A DNA stretch of 64,000 nucleotides from assembly GCA_902556405.1 (NCBI GenBank), contig CACDWF010000007.1, positions 1 through 64,000 on the forward strand. Reading direction: 5' to 3'. Every line of letters begins with the position of its first letter. Position 1 is the stretch's first letter. This DNA comes from an uncultured Alphaproteobacteria bacterium. Its GTDB lineage: Bacteria > Pseudomonadota > Alphaproteobacteria > Rhodobacterales > Rhodobacteraceae. The notes beneath the pieces were generated by a model. It was given only the letters and a program-made list of their open reading frames with translations, ran no database searches and was not told the DNA's origin. Shown here piece after piece: positions 20,913-30,793 of the stretch. A program made the position numbers and the translations under genes.

Positions 20913-22040
20913 ATGAATATTCAAAATAAGCTAAATTTCTCTAGAAGGATCAGAAGAACACCTTTTACCGCCTCTGTCGAAAAGTATGGAGTAACAGGTT
21001 TCTCCGTTGTGAACCACACATTACTTCCAAAGTCATTTCAAAATTCAATTGAAGATGATTATTTGCACCTACAAAAACATGCTCAAATTTGGGATGTTGG
21101 TTGTCAAAGGCAAGTTGAAATTAAAGGTAAAGACGCACTTAAACTTATTGAGTTAATGACGCCAAGATCAATCTCAGCACTTCAACCAGGAAAATGTCTT
21201 TACATTCCCTTGACTGATGAAAATGGTGGCGTAATCAATGATCCTATTCTTATCAAAATAAGTGCCGATCATTTCTATCTATCCGTTGCAGACTCAGATG
21301 TGCTGTTGTGGGCTAGAGGGTTAGCTATTGGTTTTGGCTTAAACGTAAGAATAAGGGAGCCTGATGTGTGGCCTTTGGCAGTACAAGGACCAAAAGCTGC
21401 CGATGTTTTGGCCAAAGTTTTTGGTAAGCGGATATATTCAATTAAAAAATTCAATTTCGACTATTTTCCACTTGATGGCTCTTCTCAACTAATAGCCAAA
21501 ACCGGTTACTCTAGAATTGGTGGTTTTGAAATATATCTGTCTCGACCAGAACTCGGTTCATCTCTATGGGAAACAATTTTGGAAGCTGGTAGATCAGAAA
21601 ACATAAGGCCAGGATCTCCAAACATAATAGATAGAGTTGAAGCAGGATTATTATCCTTTGGTAATGAAATGACCGTGGAGAACACACCACTGGAATGTAA
21701 CATGGATAAGTTCTTGGATATAAATAAAAAAGCAGATTATATTGGGAAAAAAGTTCTCCAGCGGCAGATCAGATATGGCATTAAAAGACGTATAAGGGGT
21801 GTTATTTATAATGGGCCTAAACTTCCAACAATATCAAGACCTTTACAAGTTTTTGATATAGATAAAAGAACTATAGTCGGAAGCTTAACTTCAGGAGCAT
21901 TCTCACCACATTTTAAGAGAAATATTGGGGTTGGTATGATCAAATATGGATACTGGGATAATAACAAAGAAATATTGGTTAATATCGCTGGTCAGGAGTT
22001 TAGAGAAGGATTAATCAAAGACCTTCCTTTAATTCAATGA
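20913..22040 (+). CDS. GcvT-family THF-dependent methyltransferase, DmdA-like
   Basis: SRRIRRTPFTASVEKYGVTGFSVVNHTLLPKSF..DDYLHLQKHAQIWDVGCQRQVEIKGKDALKLIELMTPRSIS..LSVADSDVLLWARGLA..SPHFKRNIGVGMI closely follows the remembered DMSP demethylase pattern; likely ATG 20913. Confidence 0.8.
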   Translation: MNIQNKLNFSRRIRRTPFTASVEKYGVTGFSVVNHTLLPKSFQNSIEDDYLHLQKHAQIWDVGCQRQVEIKGKDALKLIELMTPRSISALQPGKCLYIPLTDENGGVINDPILIKISADHFYLSVADSDVLLWARGLAIGFGLNVRIREPDVWPLAVQGPKAADVLAKVFGKRIYSIKKFNFDYFPLDGSSQLIAKTGYSRIGGFEIYLSRPELGSSLWETILEAGRSENIRPGSPNIIDRVEAGLLSFGNEMTVENTPLECNMDKFLDINKKADYIGKKVLQRQIRYGIKRRIRGVIYNGPKLPTISRPLQVFDIDKRTIVGSLTSGAFSPHFKRNIGVGMIKYGYWDNNKEILVNIAGQEFREGLIKDLPLIQ

Positions 22041-22047
22041 GGTAGGA

Positions 22048-22953
22048 ATGGCTCTGGCTATTAATAAAAATGTATTTATTACCTGTGCTGTGACTGGTTC
22101 TGGAAGTTCACAAGATAAAAGTCGAGAAGTACCAAGATCGCCAAAAGAAATTGCAGATAGTGCAATTGAAGCCGCTAAAGCTGGAGCGGCTATTGTACAT
22201 TGTCATGTAAGAGATCCCGATACCGGCATACCAAGTCGTCGAGTTGATCTCTATGAAGAAGTAACAAAAAGGATTAGGGACTCCGAAACGGACGTCGTTT
22301 TGAACTTAACTACCGGTATGGGAGGCGATATTTATCTTGGTCTCGACGCTGAAAACCCTCTGCCACTTAAAGAACCAGAAACAGATATGATAGGGGCGTC
22401 GGAAAGAATAAAGCATCTTGTTACATGTAAGCCAGAAATCTGCACTTTAGATTGTGGCACAATGAATTTTGCTGAGGATAACTATGTAATGACCAACACG
22501 CCGGGAATGCTAATGGCGATGGCTTCAAAGATCACCAATTTAGGCATACTTCCTGAGATTGAAGTTTTTGATACAGGACATCTGTGGCTGGCAAAAAAAC
22601 TTGTTAACGAAGGTCTGATAAGAGATCCGGTTCTTTTACAGCTTTGTATGGGTATACCGTGGGGCGCACCAAACGATATAAATACGTTTATGTCTTTAGT
22701 GAATAATATTCCAAAAGACTGGACTTGGTCTGCATTTTCCATAGGGCAATTTCAGATCCCTTATGTTGCAATGGCTACTCTGGCAGGAGGAAATGTCAGA
22801 GTGGGGTTGGAAGATAATATTTGGCTGGAAAAAGGACGGTTAGCAAAGAATTACCAGTTGGTTGAAAAAGCTGTAAATGTCATCGAAAACTCCGGCAGTA
22901 AGGTCATGTCACCGAAAGAAGTTCGTGACAAGCTTCGTTTGAAAAAACAATAA
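22048..22953 (+). CDS. BKACE family (3-keto-5-aminohexanoate cleavage-like) enzyme, probable 3-dehydrocarnitine cleavage enzyme
   Basis: NVFITCAVTGSGSSQDKSREVPRSPKEIADSAIEAAKAGAAIVHCHVRDPDTGIPSRRVDLYEEV; next to carnitine dehydrogenase-like gene. Confidence 0.92.
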   Translation: MALAINKNVFITCAVTGSGSSQDKSREVPRSPKEIADSAIEAAKAGAAIVHCHVRDPDTGIPSRRVDLYEEVTKRIRDSETDVVLNLTTGMGGDIYLGLDAENPLPLKEPETDMIGASERIKHLVTCKPEICTLDCGTMNFAEDNYVMTNTPGMLMAMASKITNLGILPEIEVFDTGHLWLAKKLVNEGLIRDPVLLQLCMGIPWGAPNDINTFMSLVNNIPKDWTWSAFSIGQFQIPYVAMATLAGGNVRVGLEDNIWLEKGRLAKNYQLVEKAVNVIENSGSKVMSPKEVRDKLRLKKQ

Positions 22954-22955
22954 TT

Positions 22956-24422
22956 ATGAAAAATTTAAGTGTGACATGTATAGGAGCTGGCGTAATAGGG
23001 TCTGGTTGGGCTGCCCGCTTATTAGTTAATGGAATAAATGTAAGCGTTTTTGATAAAAGCCCAGAAAGCTACAATAGAACACGATTATCCGTTGAAAGGG
23101 CTAAAAAATATTTCTCTCAATTAACAAAGGCCCCTTTAAGAGAAATGGGCAGTCTTACTTTTGACAAGTCTTTGGAAGATGCTCTAAAAAAGTCCACTTA
23201 TATAATTGAAAGTCTTCCAGAAAATTTACAATTGAAGCATAAACTTTATAAAGAAATTGAGCACATTTCAAATAATTCAATTATTTTGTCGTCTACTTCA
23301 GGTTTCAAGCCCACTGACCTTCAAAAGCATATGAAAAATCCTCAGAGTTTGCTCGTTACACACCCTTTCAACCCAGTGTATCTGATGCCTTTGGTTGAGC
23401 TAGTTCCAGGCCAAGAAAGAGATCAGAGAATTGTTGATGATGTGCACCATTTATTGGAATATGTCGGAATGGTACCAATAATAATTAAAAAAGAAATAGA
23501 TGCCTTTGTCGCTGACAGAATGCTAGAGGCGATGTGGCGTGAAGCATTGTGGCTTATAAAAGATGATATTTGCACTACTAAGGAGCTAGACGATATTATC
23601 ACGTCTAGCTTTGGAATACGATTTGCTCAAATGGGAATGTTTGAAAGTTACCGTATTGCTGGAGGAGATAAAGGCATGCGTCATTTCCTTGATCAATTTG
23701 GTCCTGCACTAAAATGGCCTTGGTCCAGATTAACAGATGTACCAGAGTTTAATTCTGATTTAATAGATAAAATTTGTTCTCAATCAGATGCTCAATCAGA
23801 TATGTATAGCATCTCCGAGTTAGAAGATATTAGGGACAAAAACTTGGTTGAATTACAGAAAGCTCTTCGCAACAACCGTTGGGGATCTGGACGAATACTA
23901 GCGAGCTATGAGAAAGATCTTTTCGATGAACAATCAAAAGAGGCAGAAAAAGCTAGTGGAAAAATAAGTAGTGACCTGCTTATTACCTATACAAAAACGA
24001 TACCTCCTGAATGGGCAGATTATAATGGCCATATGACAGAATATCGTTATCTCAACTGTTTTGGCGATGCCTCAGATGCTGTAATGCTCCATATAGGCTG
24101 TGATAAAGCCTATATCGAAGCTGGTAATTCCTATTTTACCGTTGAGACAAATATTAGGCACCTAAACGAGCTTAAGGTAGGGCAAGAAGTATATATAGAA
24201 ACTAAAGTTTTAAAGGGAACTGAGAAAAAATTGCACGTTTTTCATATGTTGAAAAATACAGAAGGAGAACTTTTTGCTACCGGTGAACATCTTCTTCTAC
24301 ACGTTTCTTTAAAAACTAGAAAAACTTGTCCAGCAAGTAAACCTCTTATCATAAAATTGATAGAACTTCAAAAGCAGCATCAAGAAACAAGTGTTCCATC
24401 AGAGCCGAAAATAATTGTTTAG
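22956..24422 (+). CDS. L-carnitine dehydrogenase-like 3-hydroxyacyl dehydrogenase fused to a C-terminal hotdog thioesterase
   Basis: 488 aa; CIGAGVIGSGWAARLLVNG, VTHPFNPVYLMPLVELVPG, DAFVADRMLEAMWREALWL; C-term ITYTKTIPPEWADYNGHMTEYRYLNCFGDASDAVM (betainyl-CoA thioesterase-type). Confidence 0.9.
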   Translation: MKNLSVTCIGAGVIGSGWAARLLVNGINVSVFDKSPESYNRTRLSVERAKKYFSQLTKAPLREMGSLTFDKSLEDALKKSTYIIESLPENLQLKHKLYKEIEHISNNSIILSSTSGFKPTDLQKHMKNPQSLLVTHPFNPVYLMPLVELVPGQERDQRIVDDVHHLLEYVGMVPIIIKKEIDAFVADRMLEAMWREALWLIKDDICTTKELDDIITSSFGIRFAQMGMFESYRIAGGDKGMRHFLDQFGPALKWPWSRLTDVPEFNSDLIDKICSQSDAQSDMYSISELEDIRDKNLVELQKALRNNRWGSGRILASYEKDLFDEQSKEAEKASGKISSDLLITYTKTIPPEWADYNGHMTEYRYLNCFGDASDAVMLHIGCDKAYIEAGNSYFTVETNIRHLNELKVGQEVYIETKVLKGTEKKLHVFHMLKNTEGELFATGEHLLLHVSLKTRKTCPASKPLIIKLIELQKQHQETSVPSEPKIIV

Positions 24423-24450
24423 TACTTTTATAGAATAGTTACTAAAATTT

Positions 24451-25020
24451 TTATCGGCCCATAGTATAAAATTCCTCATTAGGTAGCATTGAAAATGTGT
24501 TAGCTAGTCGATTACTCATAGCAAAGAAAGACGCAACTGAGGCTATTCTCCACGCATCTTCAAGATCAAAACCAAAACTTTCTAAAATTTTAAAATCAGA
24601 GTCATTTATGCTCTGCGACTCCCTTGCTACTTTCACGGCAAAATCAAGCATAGCACGTTGTCTCTCAGTTATTTTACTCTTTTTATAGTTTATAGCTATT
24701 TGGTCTGAAATATTTTTATCTTTGGATCTTATTCTCAAAACCGCTCCATGAGAAACGACACAATAAAGACAATCATTTTGTGCGGAGGTAGCCACAACGA
24801 TCATCTCCAATTCGGCTTTCGTTAAATTACATTCTGTCTCCATAATAGCATCATAGTAGGTACAAAAACCTCTGAATTCATCAGGTTTTCTTGCCATTAT
24901 CATAAAGACATTTGGTACAAACCCTGTCTTTTCTTGCACTGACTGAATCTTCGTTTTAACGTCCTCTGGTAAGTCCTCCAAATTTGGTATCGCCGATCTG
25001 CTAATAGGTCTATTGTCCAT
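24451..25020 (-). CDS. Peroxidase-related / AhpD-CMD superfamily protein
   Basis: 189 aa; VFMIMARKPDEFRGFCTYYDAIM, ATSAQNDCLYCVVSHGAVLR (CxxC..H). Confidence 0.88.
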   Translation of the reverse strand: MDNRPISRSAIPNLEDLPEDVKTKIQSVQEKTGFVPNVFMIMARKPDEFRGFCTYYDAIMETECNLTKAELEMIVVATSAQNDCLYCVVSHGAVLRIRSKDKNISDQIAINYKKSKITERQRAMLDFAVKVARESQSINDSDFKILESFGFDLEDAWRIASVASFFAMSNRLANTFSMLPNEEFYTMGR

Positions 25021-25825
25021 TGCTTTCTCCTTTTTTTAACCAAGGCGCAGGTTTCTTTTCAAAAAAGGCCTTAATACCTTGTTTACCCTCCTCTGACTCC
25101 CAACTGCTAGCAAGAATATTTGTTGTTATCTCGAAAAAATTTTCTGCTTTCTCCCCTGTAAGACTTTTCAATAGCTCTTTTGATTTTTTAATTGCGTCTG
25201 GTGAACATTTTAATATGTTATCGATTTCCTGCAATTTTAATAACTGAATTTCCTTATTATCCTTACAAACATAGTGAATAAGACCCATCTTGTAGGCCAA
25301 TTCAGAATCAAAAATCTTACCACTGAAAAATACGTTACGACCGTAACTTTCTCCTAATTTCTTAATTACGAATGGTCCAATTGTCGCGGGAATCAACCCT
25401 AGCCTTGTTTCTGTAAGGCCAAACTTTGAAGCTTGAGAAACAATTACCGTGTCAGATACGGAGATTAGGCCTAGGCCTCCACCAAATGCACTTCCAGAGA
25501 CTATAGAAATCAATGGCATCGGAAGACTATTCATTGTCGCCAACATTTTTGCCAGCGCTCTAGCCTCAACCAATTTTTCCTTTTTAGATTTTTTTTCTTG
25601 CTCTTTCATCCAATTTAAATCTCCTCCAGCGCAAAATGTTTTCCCATTTGCTTGAAGAAAAACTAGTCGAATACTGTCTTGCGTTTTAACATACTGGCCA
25701 GCTTCTTCTAACTCATCAATCATTTTTCTACTCATAGCGTTATGCTTATCGGGTCTATTCAAAGTAATTTCACACACGCCTTGAGGATTGATATTTACTT
25801 CAATCTCTTTGAATTTATTTTTCAC
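25010..25825 (-). CDS. liuC: Enoyl-CoA hydratase family, probable 3-methylglutaconyl-CoA hydratase
   Basis: ITLNRPDKHNAMSRKMIDEL, NGKTFCAGGDLNWMKEQ (CAGGDLxWM typical of methylglutaconyl-CoA hydratases); liu genes nearby. Confidence 0.8.
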   Translation of the reverse strand: MKNKFKEIEVNINPQGVCEITLNRPDKHNAMSRKMIDELEEAGQYVKTQDSIRLVFLQANGKTFCAGGDLNWMKEQEKKSKKEKLVEARALAKMLATMNSLPMPLISIVSGSAFGGGLGLISVSDTVIVSQASKFGLTETRLGLIPATIGPFVIKKLGESYGRNVFFSGKIFDSELAYKMGLIHYVCKDNKEIQLLKLQEIDNILKCSPDAIKKSKELLKSLTGEKAENFFEITTNILASSWESEEGKQGIKAFFEKKPAPWLKKGESNGQ

Positions 25826-26430
25826 GCTTTAAGATTTCCCATTTTCATAATTTCACCTTTTACAGCATCCACACCTTTTTCTTCCTTCAAATTTGTAAGT
25901 AAGACAGGTTTACCATTTCTTTTAGCAATAGCATCTTGAAGCATTTGGTCTACAGAAACATCTACATATTCCGCTAAATCAATTTTATTAATAATTAAAA
26001 GGTCAGATCTCATTATTGCAGGCCCCCCTTTTCTTGGTATTTCTTCTCCCATACAGACATCAATCATAAAGATCGTATAATCTACAAGTTCTGGACTGAA
26101 AGTTGCAGAGAGATTATCTCCTCCACTTTCCAATAATATAAGATCTAGATCAGGAAATTTAGCGGATAGCTTATCTACGGCTTGTAAGTTAATAGACGCG
26201 TCCTCTCTGATTGCTGTATGGGGACATCCACCCGTTTCTACTGCTAATATCCTTTCCGAGTTGATCACCTGTTTTTTCATTAATATTTCAGCATCCTCTT
26301 TAGTGTATATGTCATTTGTAATAACAGCCATTGATAGGGATTCTGAAAAGACCTTACATAAGCTAGCTGTAAGGCTAGTTTTACCAGCTCCAACTGGTCC
26401 ACCGAGACCAACTCTAAAGGCATCTCCCAT
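25822..26430 (-). CDS. ureG: Urease accessory GTPase UreG
   Basis: VGLGGPVGAGKTSLTASLCK, ESGGDNLSATFSPELVD, IINKIDLAEYV. Confidence 0.97.
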   Translation of the reverse strand: MGDAFRVGLGGPVGAGKTSLTASLCKVFSESLSMAVITNDIYTKEDAEILMKKQVINSERILAVETGGCPHTAIREDASINLQAVDKLSAKFPDLDLILLESGGDNLSATFSPELVDYTIFMIDVCMGEEIPRKGGPAIMRSDLLIINKIDLAEYVDVSVDQMLQDAIAKRNGKPVLLTNLKEEKGVDAVKGEIMKMGNLKA

Positions 26431-26442
26431 CTCAAAACTCCC

Positions 26443-27069
26443 CTAAGACTTAAATACTTTTCCTTGAAATTCTTCATGCAATAGTGTGCACGTATCGGTC
26501 AAATAACAAGAGGAAAATAAATCCTTGTCCCCAGATACGAGCACTTTTCGTGATATCTCATTTATTTTTTCGAAAAGATTTTTCAAAATATTTGTTGATC
26601 TTTTATGGCCTAAAGGTAGGAGGCGCTGAGCAGCGGCTATCAAATTACTTATATTCGATTGCAAGAATAAAGGCACTAATTCCTCTATTTTTAATTTATG
26701 TTTTTTCGCTGCGGTGCCAAGAGCAATAGGATAGGGAAGACCCAACTGGGTATCGCTAGCTTTGGCAAAATTATCTCCAGTCATAACTTGCTCATTAAGT
26801 TTTAAGGCAGAACAAGAAAAAGCCAAACATAACTCTGTTAAATCATCTAAATCTTTATCTGTCGAGATTTGATAAGCCAGCTTTAAGAATATTGCGTCAT
26901 TCCTTAAAAAACCATATTCTAGATTATTTTCAATCCACACAACTAAATCAGCTTCATTTTTAACCATCGATTGACTAACAGCATACTCAAGCCCCTGTGA
27001 AAAATTAAAGCTCCCTGTAGGAAAGCTCGGTGAAAGCCATTGAAACATTAATTGGTTTTTTCTATACAT
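26443..27069 (-). CDS. ureF: Urease accessory protein UreF
   Basis: LMFQWLSPSFPTGSFNFSQGLEYAV; operon position. Confidence 0.95.
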   Translation of the reverse strand: MYRKNQLMFQWLSPSFPTGSFNFSQGLEYAVSQSMVKNEADLVVWIENNLEYGFLRNDAIFLKLAYQISTDKDLDDLTELCLAFSCSALKLNEQVMTGDNFAKASDTQLGLPYPIALGTAAKKHKLKIEELVPLFLQSNISNLIAAAQRLLPLGHKRSTNILKNLFEKINEISRKVLVSGDKDLFSSCYLTDTCTLLHEEFQGKVFKS

Positions 27070-27081
27070 AATAGTCCAGAA

Positions 27082-27528
27082 TTAGTGAGTATGGGTAAAG
27101 GTTCGACCTACCCCATACGCGCCTGAGAGGGGTGTGAAGCAATCTTCAAAATATGAAACTTTACAGTTTAGTTTTTCAAGCATATCTGCAATTACCTTAT
27201 CTTCTCTTAATATAACAGCGTCGTTACTGATAGCACAATTTAAATGCCGATTGCCAATATGCCATATAGCTTTCATTAGATCGATCGTGTTTTTCGTTTC
27301 TACACGCATAAGTGCTTCTTTAGCGGCTAATACTTTTATCTTTTTTTTACTTTTTAAAATTAATGTACCATTAACCGGTAATTCAGTTGCTTTATCCAAT
27401 GATAAAAAAAACTCATAACCACTATCCGAAACAAGTTTTATTTTTCGTTTAAATCGTGCATCAAAATCTAGAGAAATAGTATCATTAAACTCTAAACTTT
27501 TCTCTGTGACTTCTTCTACTGTATCCAT
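27082..27528 (-). CDS. ureE: Urease accessory protein UreE
   Basis: AIWHIGNRHLNCAISNDAVILREDKVIADML, C-terminal FTHTH; probable ATG at 27528 (track start 27579 would overlap ureC by 50 bp). Confidence 0.93.
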   Translation of the reverse strand: MDTVEEVTEKSLEFNDTISLDFDARFKRKIKLVSDSGYEFFLSLDKATELPVNGTLILKSKKKIKVLAAKEALMRVETKNTIDLMKAIWHIGNRHLNCAISNDAVILREDKVIADMLEKLNCKVSYFEDCFTPLSGAYGVGRTFTHTH

Positions 27529-27529
27529 A

Positions 27530-29239
27530 TCAATATAAAAAATATCGCTGTGCCATAGGTAATTCTTTAGCGGGCTCACAAGTTATTAATTCTCCATCTA
27601 GCCGTACTTCATAAGTTTCAGGATCCACCTCAATCTCTGGACATAGATCGTTCAGCTTCATACTTTTTTTGGATATATTTCTTGTATTCTCTATAGGAAC
27701 AATTTTTTTCCTTAAAGCAAGCTCATCTAGGCCTTTATTTTCACTTGCCGATTGAGAAACAAATATGATTGAATTTGTCTCCATTGACCTTCCATACGCA
27801 CCGAACATCGGTCTACTATAGACCGGTTGAGGAGTTGGGATAGACGCGTTGGGATCTCCCATTTGAGCACAGGTAATAACACCACCTATCAGTACCATTT
27901 CAGGCTTAACACCAAAAAAAGCTGTATTCCACAAAACGAAGTCAGCTCTTTTTCCAATTTCTATACTGCCTATATGATTTGACATACCATGTGCTATCGC
28001 TGGATTAATGGTATATTTCGCTATATATCTTTTTATGCGTAGATTGTCATTCTCACCCTTCTCCTCGGACAACCTTCCTCTCTGCTTTTTCATTTTGTCG
28101 GCTGTTTGCCATGTTCGGATAATAACTTCTCCAACGCGGCCCATTGCTTGGCTATCAGAAGCAATAATAGACATAGCACCAACATCATGAAGTATATCTT
28201 CTGCTGCAATTGTTTCTTTTCTAATCCTGCTTTCTGCAAACGCCACATCCTCAGGTATAGATTTGTCAAGGTGATGACATACCATTAACATATCCAGATG
28301 TTCTTCAATAGTATTGACGGTATATGGTCTGGTCGGGTTGGTCGAGGAGGGAATAACATTTTCTTCTCCAGCAAGCTTAATAATATCCGGCGCGTGTCCA
28401 CCCCCAGCTCCCTCAGTATGGAAAGCATGTATTGTTCGTCCCCCAATCGCTTTAATAGTATTTTCTACAAATCCACTCTCATTTAGTGTATCGGTATGAA
28501 TCATTACTTGCACATCTAATTCGTCAGCTACCTTTAAACAGCAATCAATAGCTCCTGGCGTAGTGCCCCAGTCCTCATGAAGCTTGAGAGAAGAAGCGCC
28601 TGCCCTGACTTGTTCCCTTAGAGCCTCGGGTAGACTTGCATTCCCTTTCCCAGCGAAAGATAAATTCATAGGAAAGGCATCGGCTGATTGCAGCATTTTC
28701 CCAATGTTCCAAGGACCTGGGGTGCATGTGGTTGCAAGTGTTCCATGCGCAGGACCAGTTCCGCCCCCTAACATGGTAGTGAGTCCCGAATGAAGTGCAT
28801 CTTCAATTTGTTGGGGACAAATAAAATGAATATGAGCATCCATTCCACCAGCTGTCAGAATTTTTCCTTCCCCAGCGATGACCTCTGTTGCTGGACCAAC
28901 TATTATATTTACTCCACTTTGAATGTCTGGGTTTCCCGCTTTTCCTATAGAGTGGATCCTTCCATCTTTTACACCGATATCTGCTTTGTATATTCCTAAG
29001 TAATCGATTACTAGTGCATTAGTTACGACTAAATCAACTGCTCCATCTGCTCTCGTAACTTGGCTCTGTCCCATTCCATCTCTTATGACTTTACCACCAC
29101 CGAACTTTACTTCCTCTCCATATACAGTGTAGTCGTGTTCAACCTCTGCAAATAGTTCAGTATCAGCCAATCTCACTCTGTCTCCAGTTGTTGGCCCAAA
29201 AATGCTTGCATACTTTTCTCTAGAAACTTTCTGTGCCAT
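27530..29239 (-). CDS. ureC: Urease alpha subunit
   Basis: 569 aa; [30 protein letters not shown] (carbamylated Lys), [49 protein letters not shown]. Confidence 0.98.
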   Translation of the reverse strand: MAQKVSREKYASIFGPTTGDRVRLADTELFAEVEHDYTVYGEEVKFGGGKVIRDGMGQSQVTRADGAVDLVVTNALVIDYLGIYKADIGVKDGRIHSIGKAGNPDIQSGVNIIVGPATEVIAGEGKILTAGGMDAHIHFICPQQIEDALHSGLTTMLGGGTGPAHGTLATTCTPGPWNIGKMLQSADAFPMNLSFAGKGNASLPEALREQVRAGASSLKLHEDWGTTPGAIDCCLKVADELDVQVMIHTDTLNESGFVENTIKAIGGRTIHAFHTEGAGGGHAPDIIKLAGEENVIPSSTNPTRPYTVNTIEEHLDMLMVCHHLDKSIPEDVAFAESRIRKETIAAEDILHDVGAMSIIASDSQAMGRVGEVIIRTWQTADKMKKQRGRLSEEKGENDNLRIKRYIAKYTINPAIAHGMSNHIGSIEIGKRADFVLWNTAFFGVKPEMVLIGGVITCAQMGDPNASIPTPQPVYSRPMFGAYGRSMETNSIIFVSQSASENKGLDELALRKKIVPIENTRNISKKSMKLNDLCPEIEVDPETYEVRLDGELITCEPAKELPMAQRYFLY

Positions 29240-29544
29240 TATAAATCACCCATTATTTTTTTATTAAACCCATATACTTTTCTGTCCCCATGAAAAGAAA
29301 TTAAGTTTACAGTTTTAGTCTGGCCTGGTTCAAATCGTATCGCCGTTCCAGAGATAATATCAAGTCTCATACCTTTTGATTTCTCTCTAGAAAATTTTAA
29401 TGCTTCATTAGTCTCAAAAAAATGATAGTGACTTCCTACTTGAATAGGCCGGTCTCCAGTGTTGGACACCTCCACCTCTATAGATTCTGAGCCTGAGTTA
29501 ATCTCTAACTCCTTATCTGATATAATTATCTCTCCTGGTATCAT
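29239..29544 (-). CDS. ureB: Urease beta subunit
   Basis: [37 protein letters not shown]. Confidence 0.97.
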   Translation of the reverse strand: MIPGEIIISDKELEINSGSESIEVEVSNTGDRPIQVGSHYHFFETNEALKFSREKSKGMRLDIISGTAIRFEPGQTKTVNLISFHGDRKVYGFNKKIMGDL

Positions 29545-29552
29545 ATTTTCCT

Positions 29553-29855
29553 CTATCTGATTGGGTGATGAACTGTCACTAATTTAGTGCCATCTGGAAA
29601 AGTTGCTTCAACTTGAACTTCATGTATCATTTCGGCCACCCCTTCCATACAATCCTCTTTGGAAATTATGGTTCCCCCAGCTGACATAAGGTCCGCTACG
29701 GACCGTCCGTCTCTTGCTCCTTCCATTACATAATTTGTAATGAGAGCTATAGCTTCCGGGTGGTTTAGTTTTACTCCCCTATTTTTACGGTCAGTTGCAA
29801 CCATTGCTGCTACTGCTATCATCAGTTTATCTTTTTCACGAGGCGACAGATTCAT
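29553..29855 (-). CDS. ureA: Urease gamma subunit
   Basis: [48 protein letters not shown]. Confidence 0.97.
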   Translation of the reverse strand: MNLSPREKDKLMIAVAAMVATDRKNRGVKLNHPEAIALITNYVMEGARDGRSVADLMSAGGTIISKEDCMEGVAEMIHEVQVEATFPDGTKLVTVHHPIR

Positions 29856-29870
29856 TTATATCTCCCTTAT

Positions 29871-30668
29871 TTATACTTTCCAAACATTAGGTGTATCCAC
29901 TTGCCAAATCTCCAATAGTAAATGTATAGCTCTATCTTTAATTGCTTTTGCATCTGATCCAAACATTCGCACCAGCAAGCAATCATTTCTTAGACTGCTT
30001 CCAAAATAAACATTTTTATTATCTTTTTTCAGATTTTTTAATTTTTGTTCGTAAACCAATGATTTGGTCCCCACGTAATAAAATGACGCATAAGACTTTA
30101 TACCCTTTAAACCAGCGCAGTGTAATGGGACACTCTCTCTCCACCCAGACTGGTCAAAATATATCAATTTATCTCCCTTATATATTTTCCACTTATCATT
30201 AAAATTCGATTTTTGAATCTTTTCTCCCATTGCGGATCGGCCAAGAACTATCTGATCAAAGGCAAGAAATTCTGAGTTATCTTCGATACGTATCGTAATC
30301 TTTCTTGAGAGATCACTCTTTGAAAAAAGAATGGTGTCTTGGGGTAGCCAAAGTAATTTACTGTTTTTGCTTACAAAAAAAGTCGCTTCGACCTCAGCTG
30401 ATCCATTGCTCGCTTTATAAACCTTTTCCGACGCCTGTGTTGTAACGACAATAGAACTCTCTTCAGCGGCTTCTATCGAACACTCAAACTTATCACCTCC
30501 CGTGATACCGCCAGCTGTATTAATAACAACACATTCCTTAATTTTAGAAAAGTTTTTAGGGAAAAAAAGCCTTGATGAGCCTTCTTGATAAAGTTTGCCA
30601 ATTCTATTCTGACTACCTCTTATTTTAGCTTTTAGTGTGCCTGTGGCTCTTTCAAGTGGCTGATACAT
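29871..30668 (-). CDS. ureD: Urease accessory protein UreD
   Basis: INTAGGITGGDKFECSIEA, TTQASEKVYK, LPQDTILFSKSDLSR. Confidence 0.95.
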   Translation of the reverse strand: MYQPLERATGTLKAKIRGSQNRIGKLYQEGSSRLFFPKNFSKIKECVVINTAGGITGGDKFECSIEAAEESSIVVTTQASEKVYKASNGSAEVEATFFVSKNSKLLWLPQDTILFSKSDLSRKITIRIEDNSEFLAFDQIVLGRSAMGEKIQKSNFNDKWKIYKGDKLIYFDQSGWRESVPLHCAGLKGIKSYASFYYVGTKSLVYEQKLKNLKKDNKNVYFGSSLRNDCLLVRMFGSDAKAIKDRAIHLLLEIWQVDTPNVWKV

Positions 30669-30793
30669 GTATTTCTAACAACTGTAATCTCTTGCTACTA
30701 TACTATAATCAAAATACTTCTAGAAGTTAAATGTAGCGGAAAAGTTTGCATTACGTTGCGTAAAAAACACAACCAGTAATGTTAGTACAAGTA

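Noticed and set aside
27528-27579. 50-bp ureC/ureE overlap as possible programmed overlap.
   Set aside because: Explained by an over-extended start in the ORF track; an ATG at 27528 just after the ureC stop gives a normal UreE.
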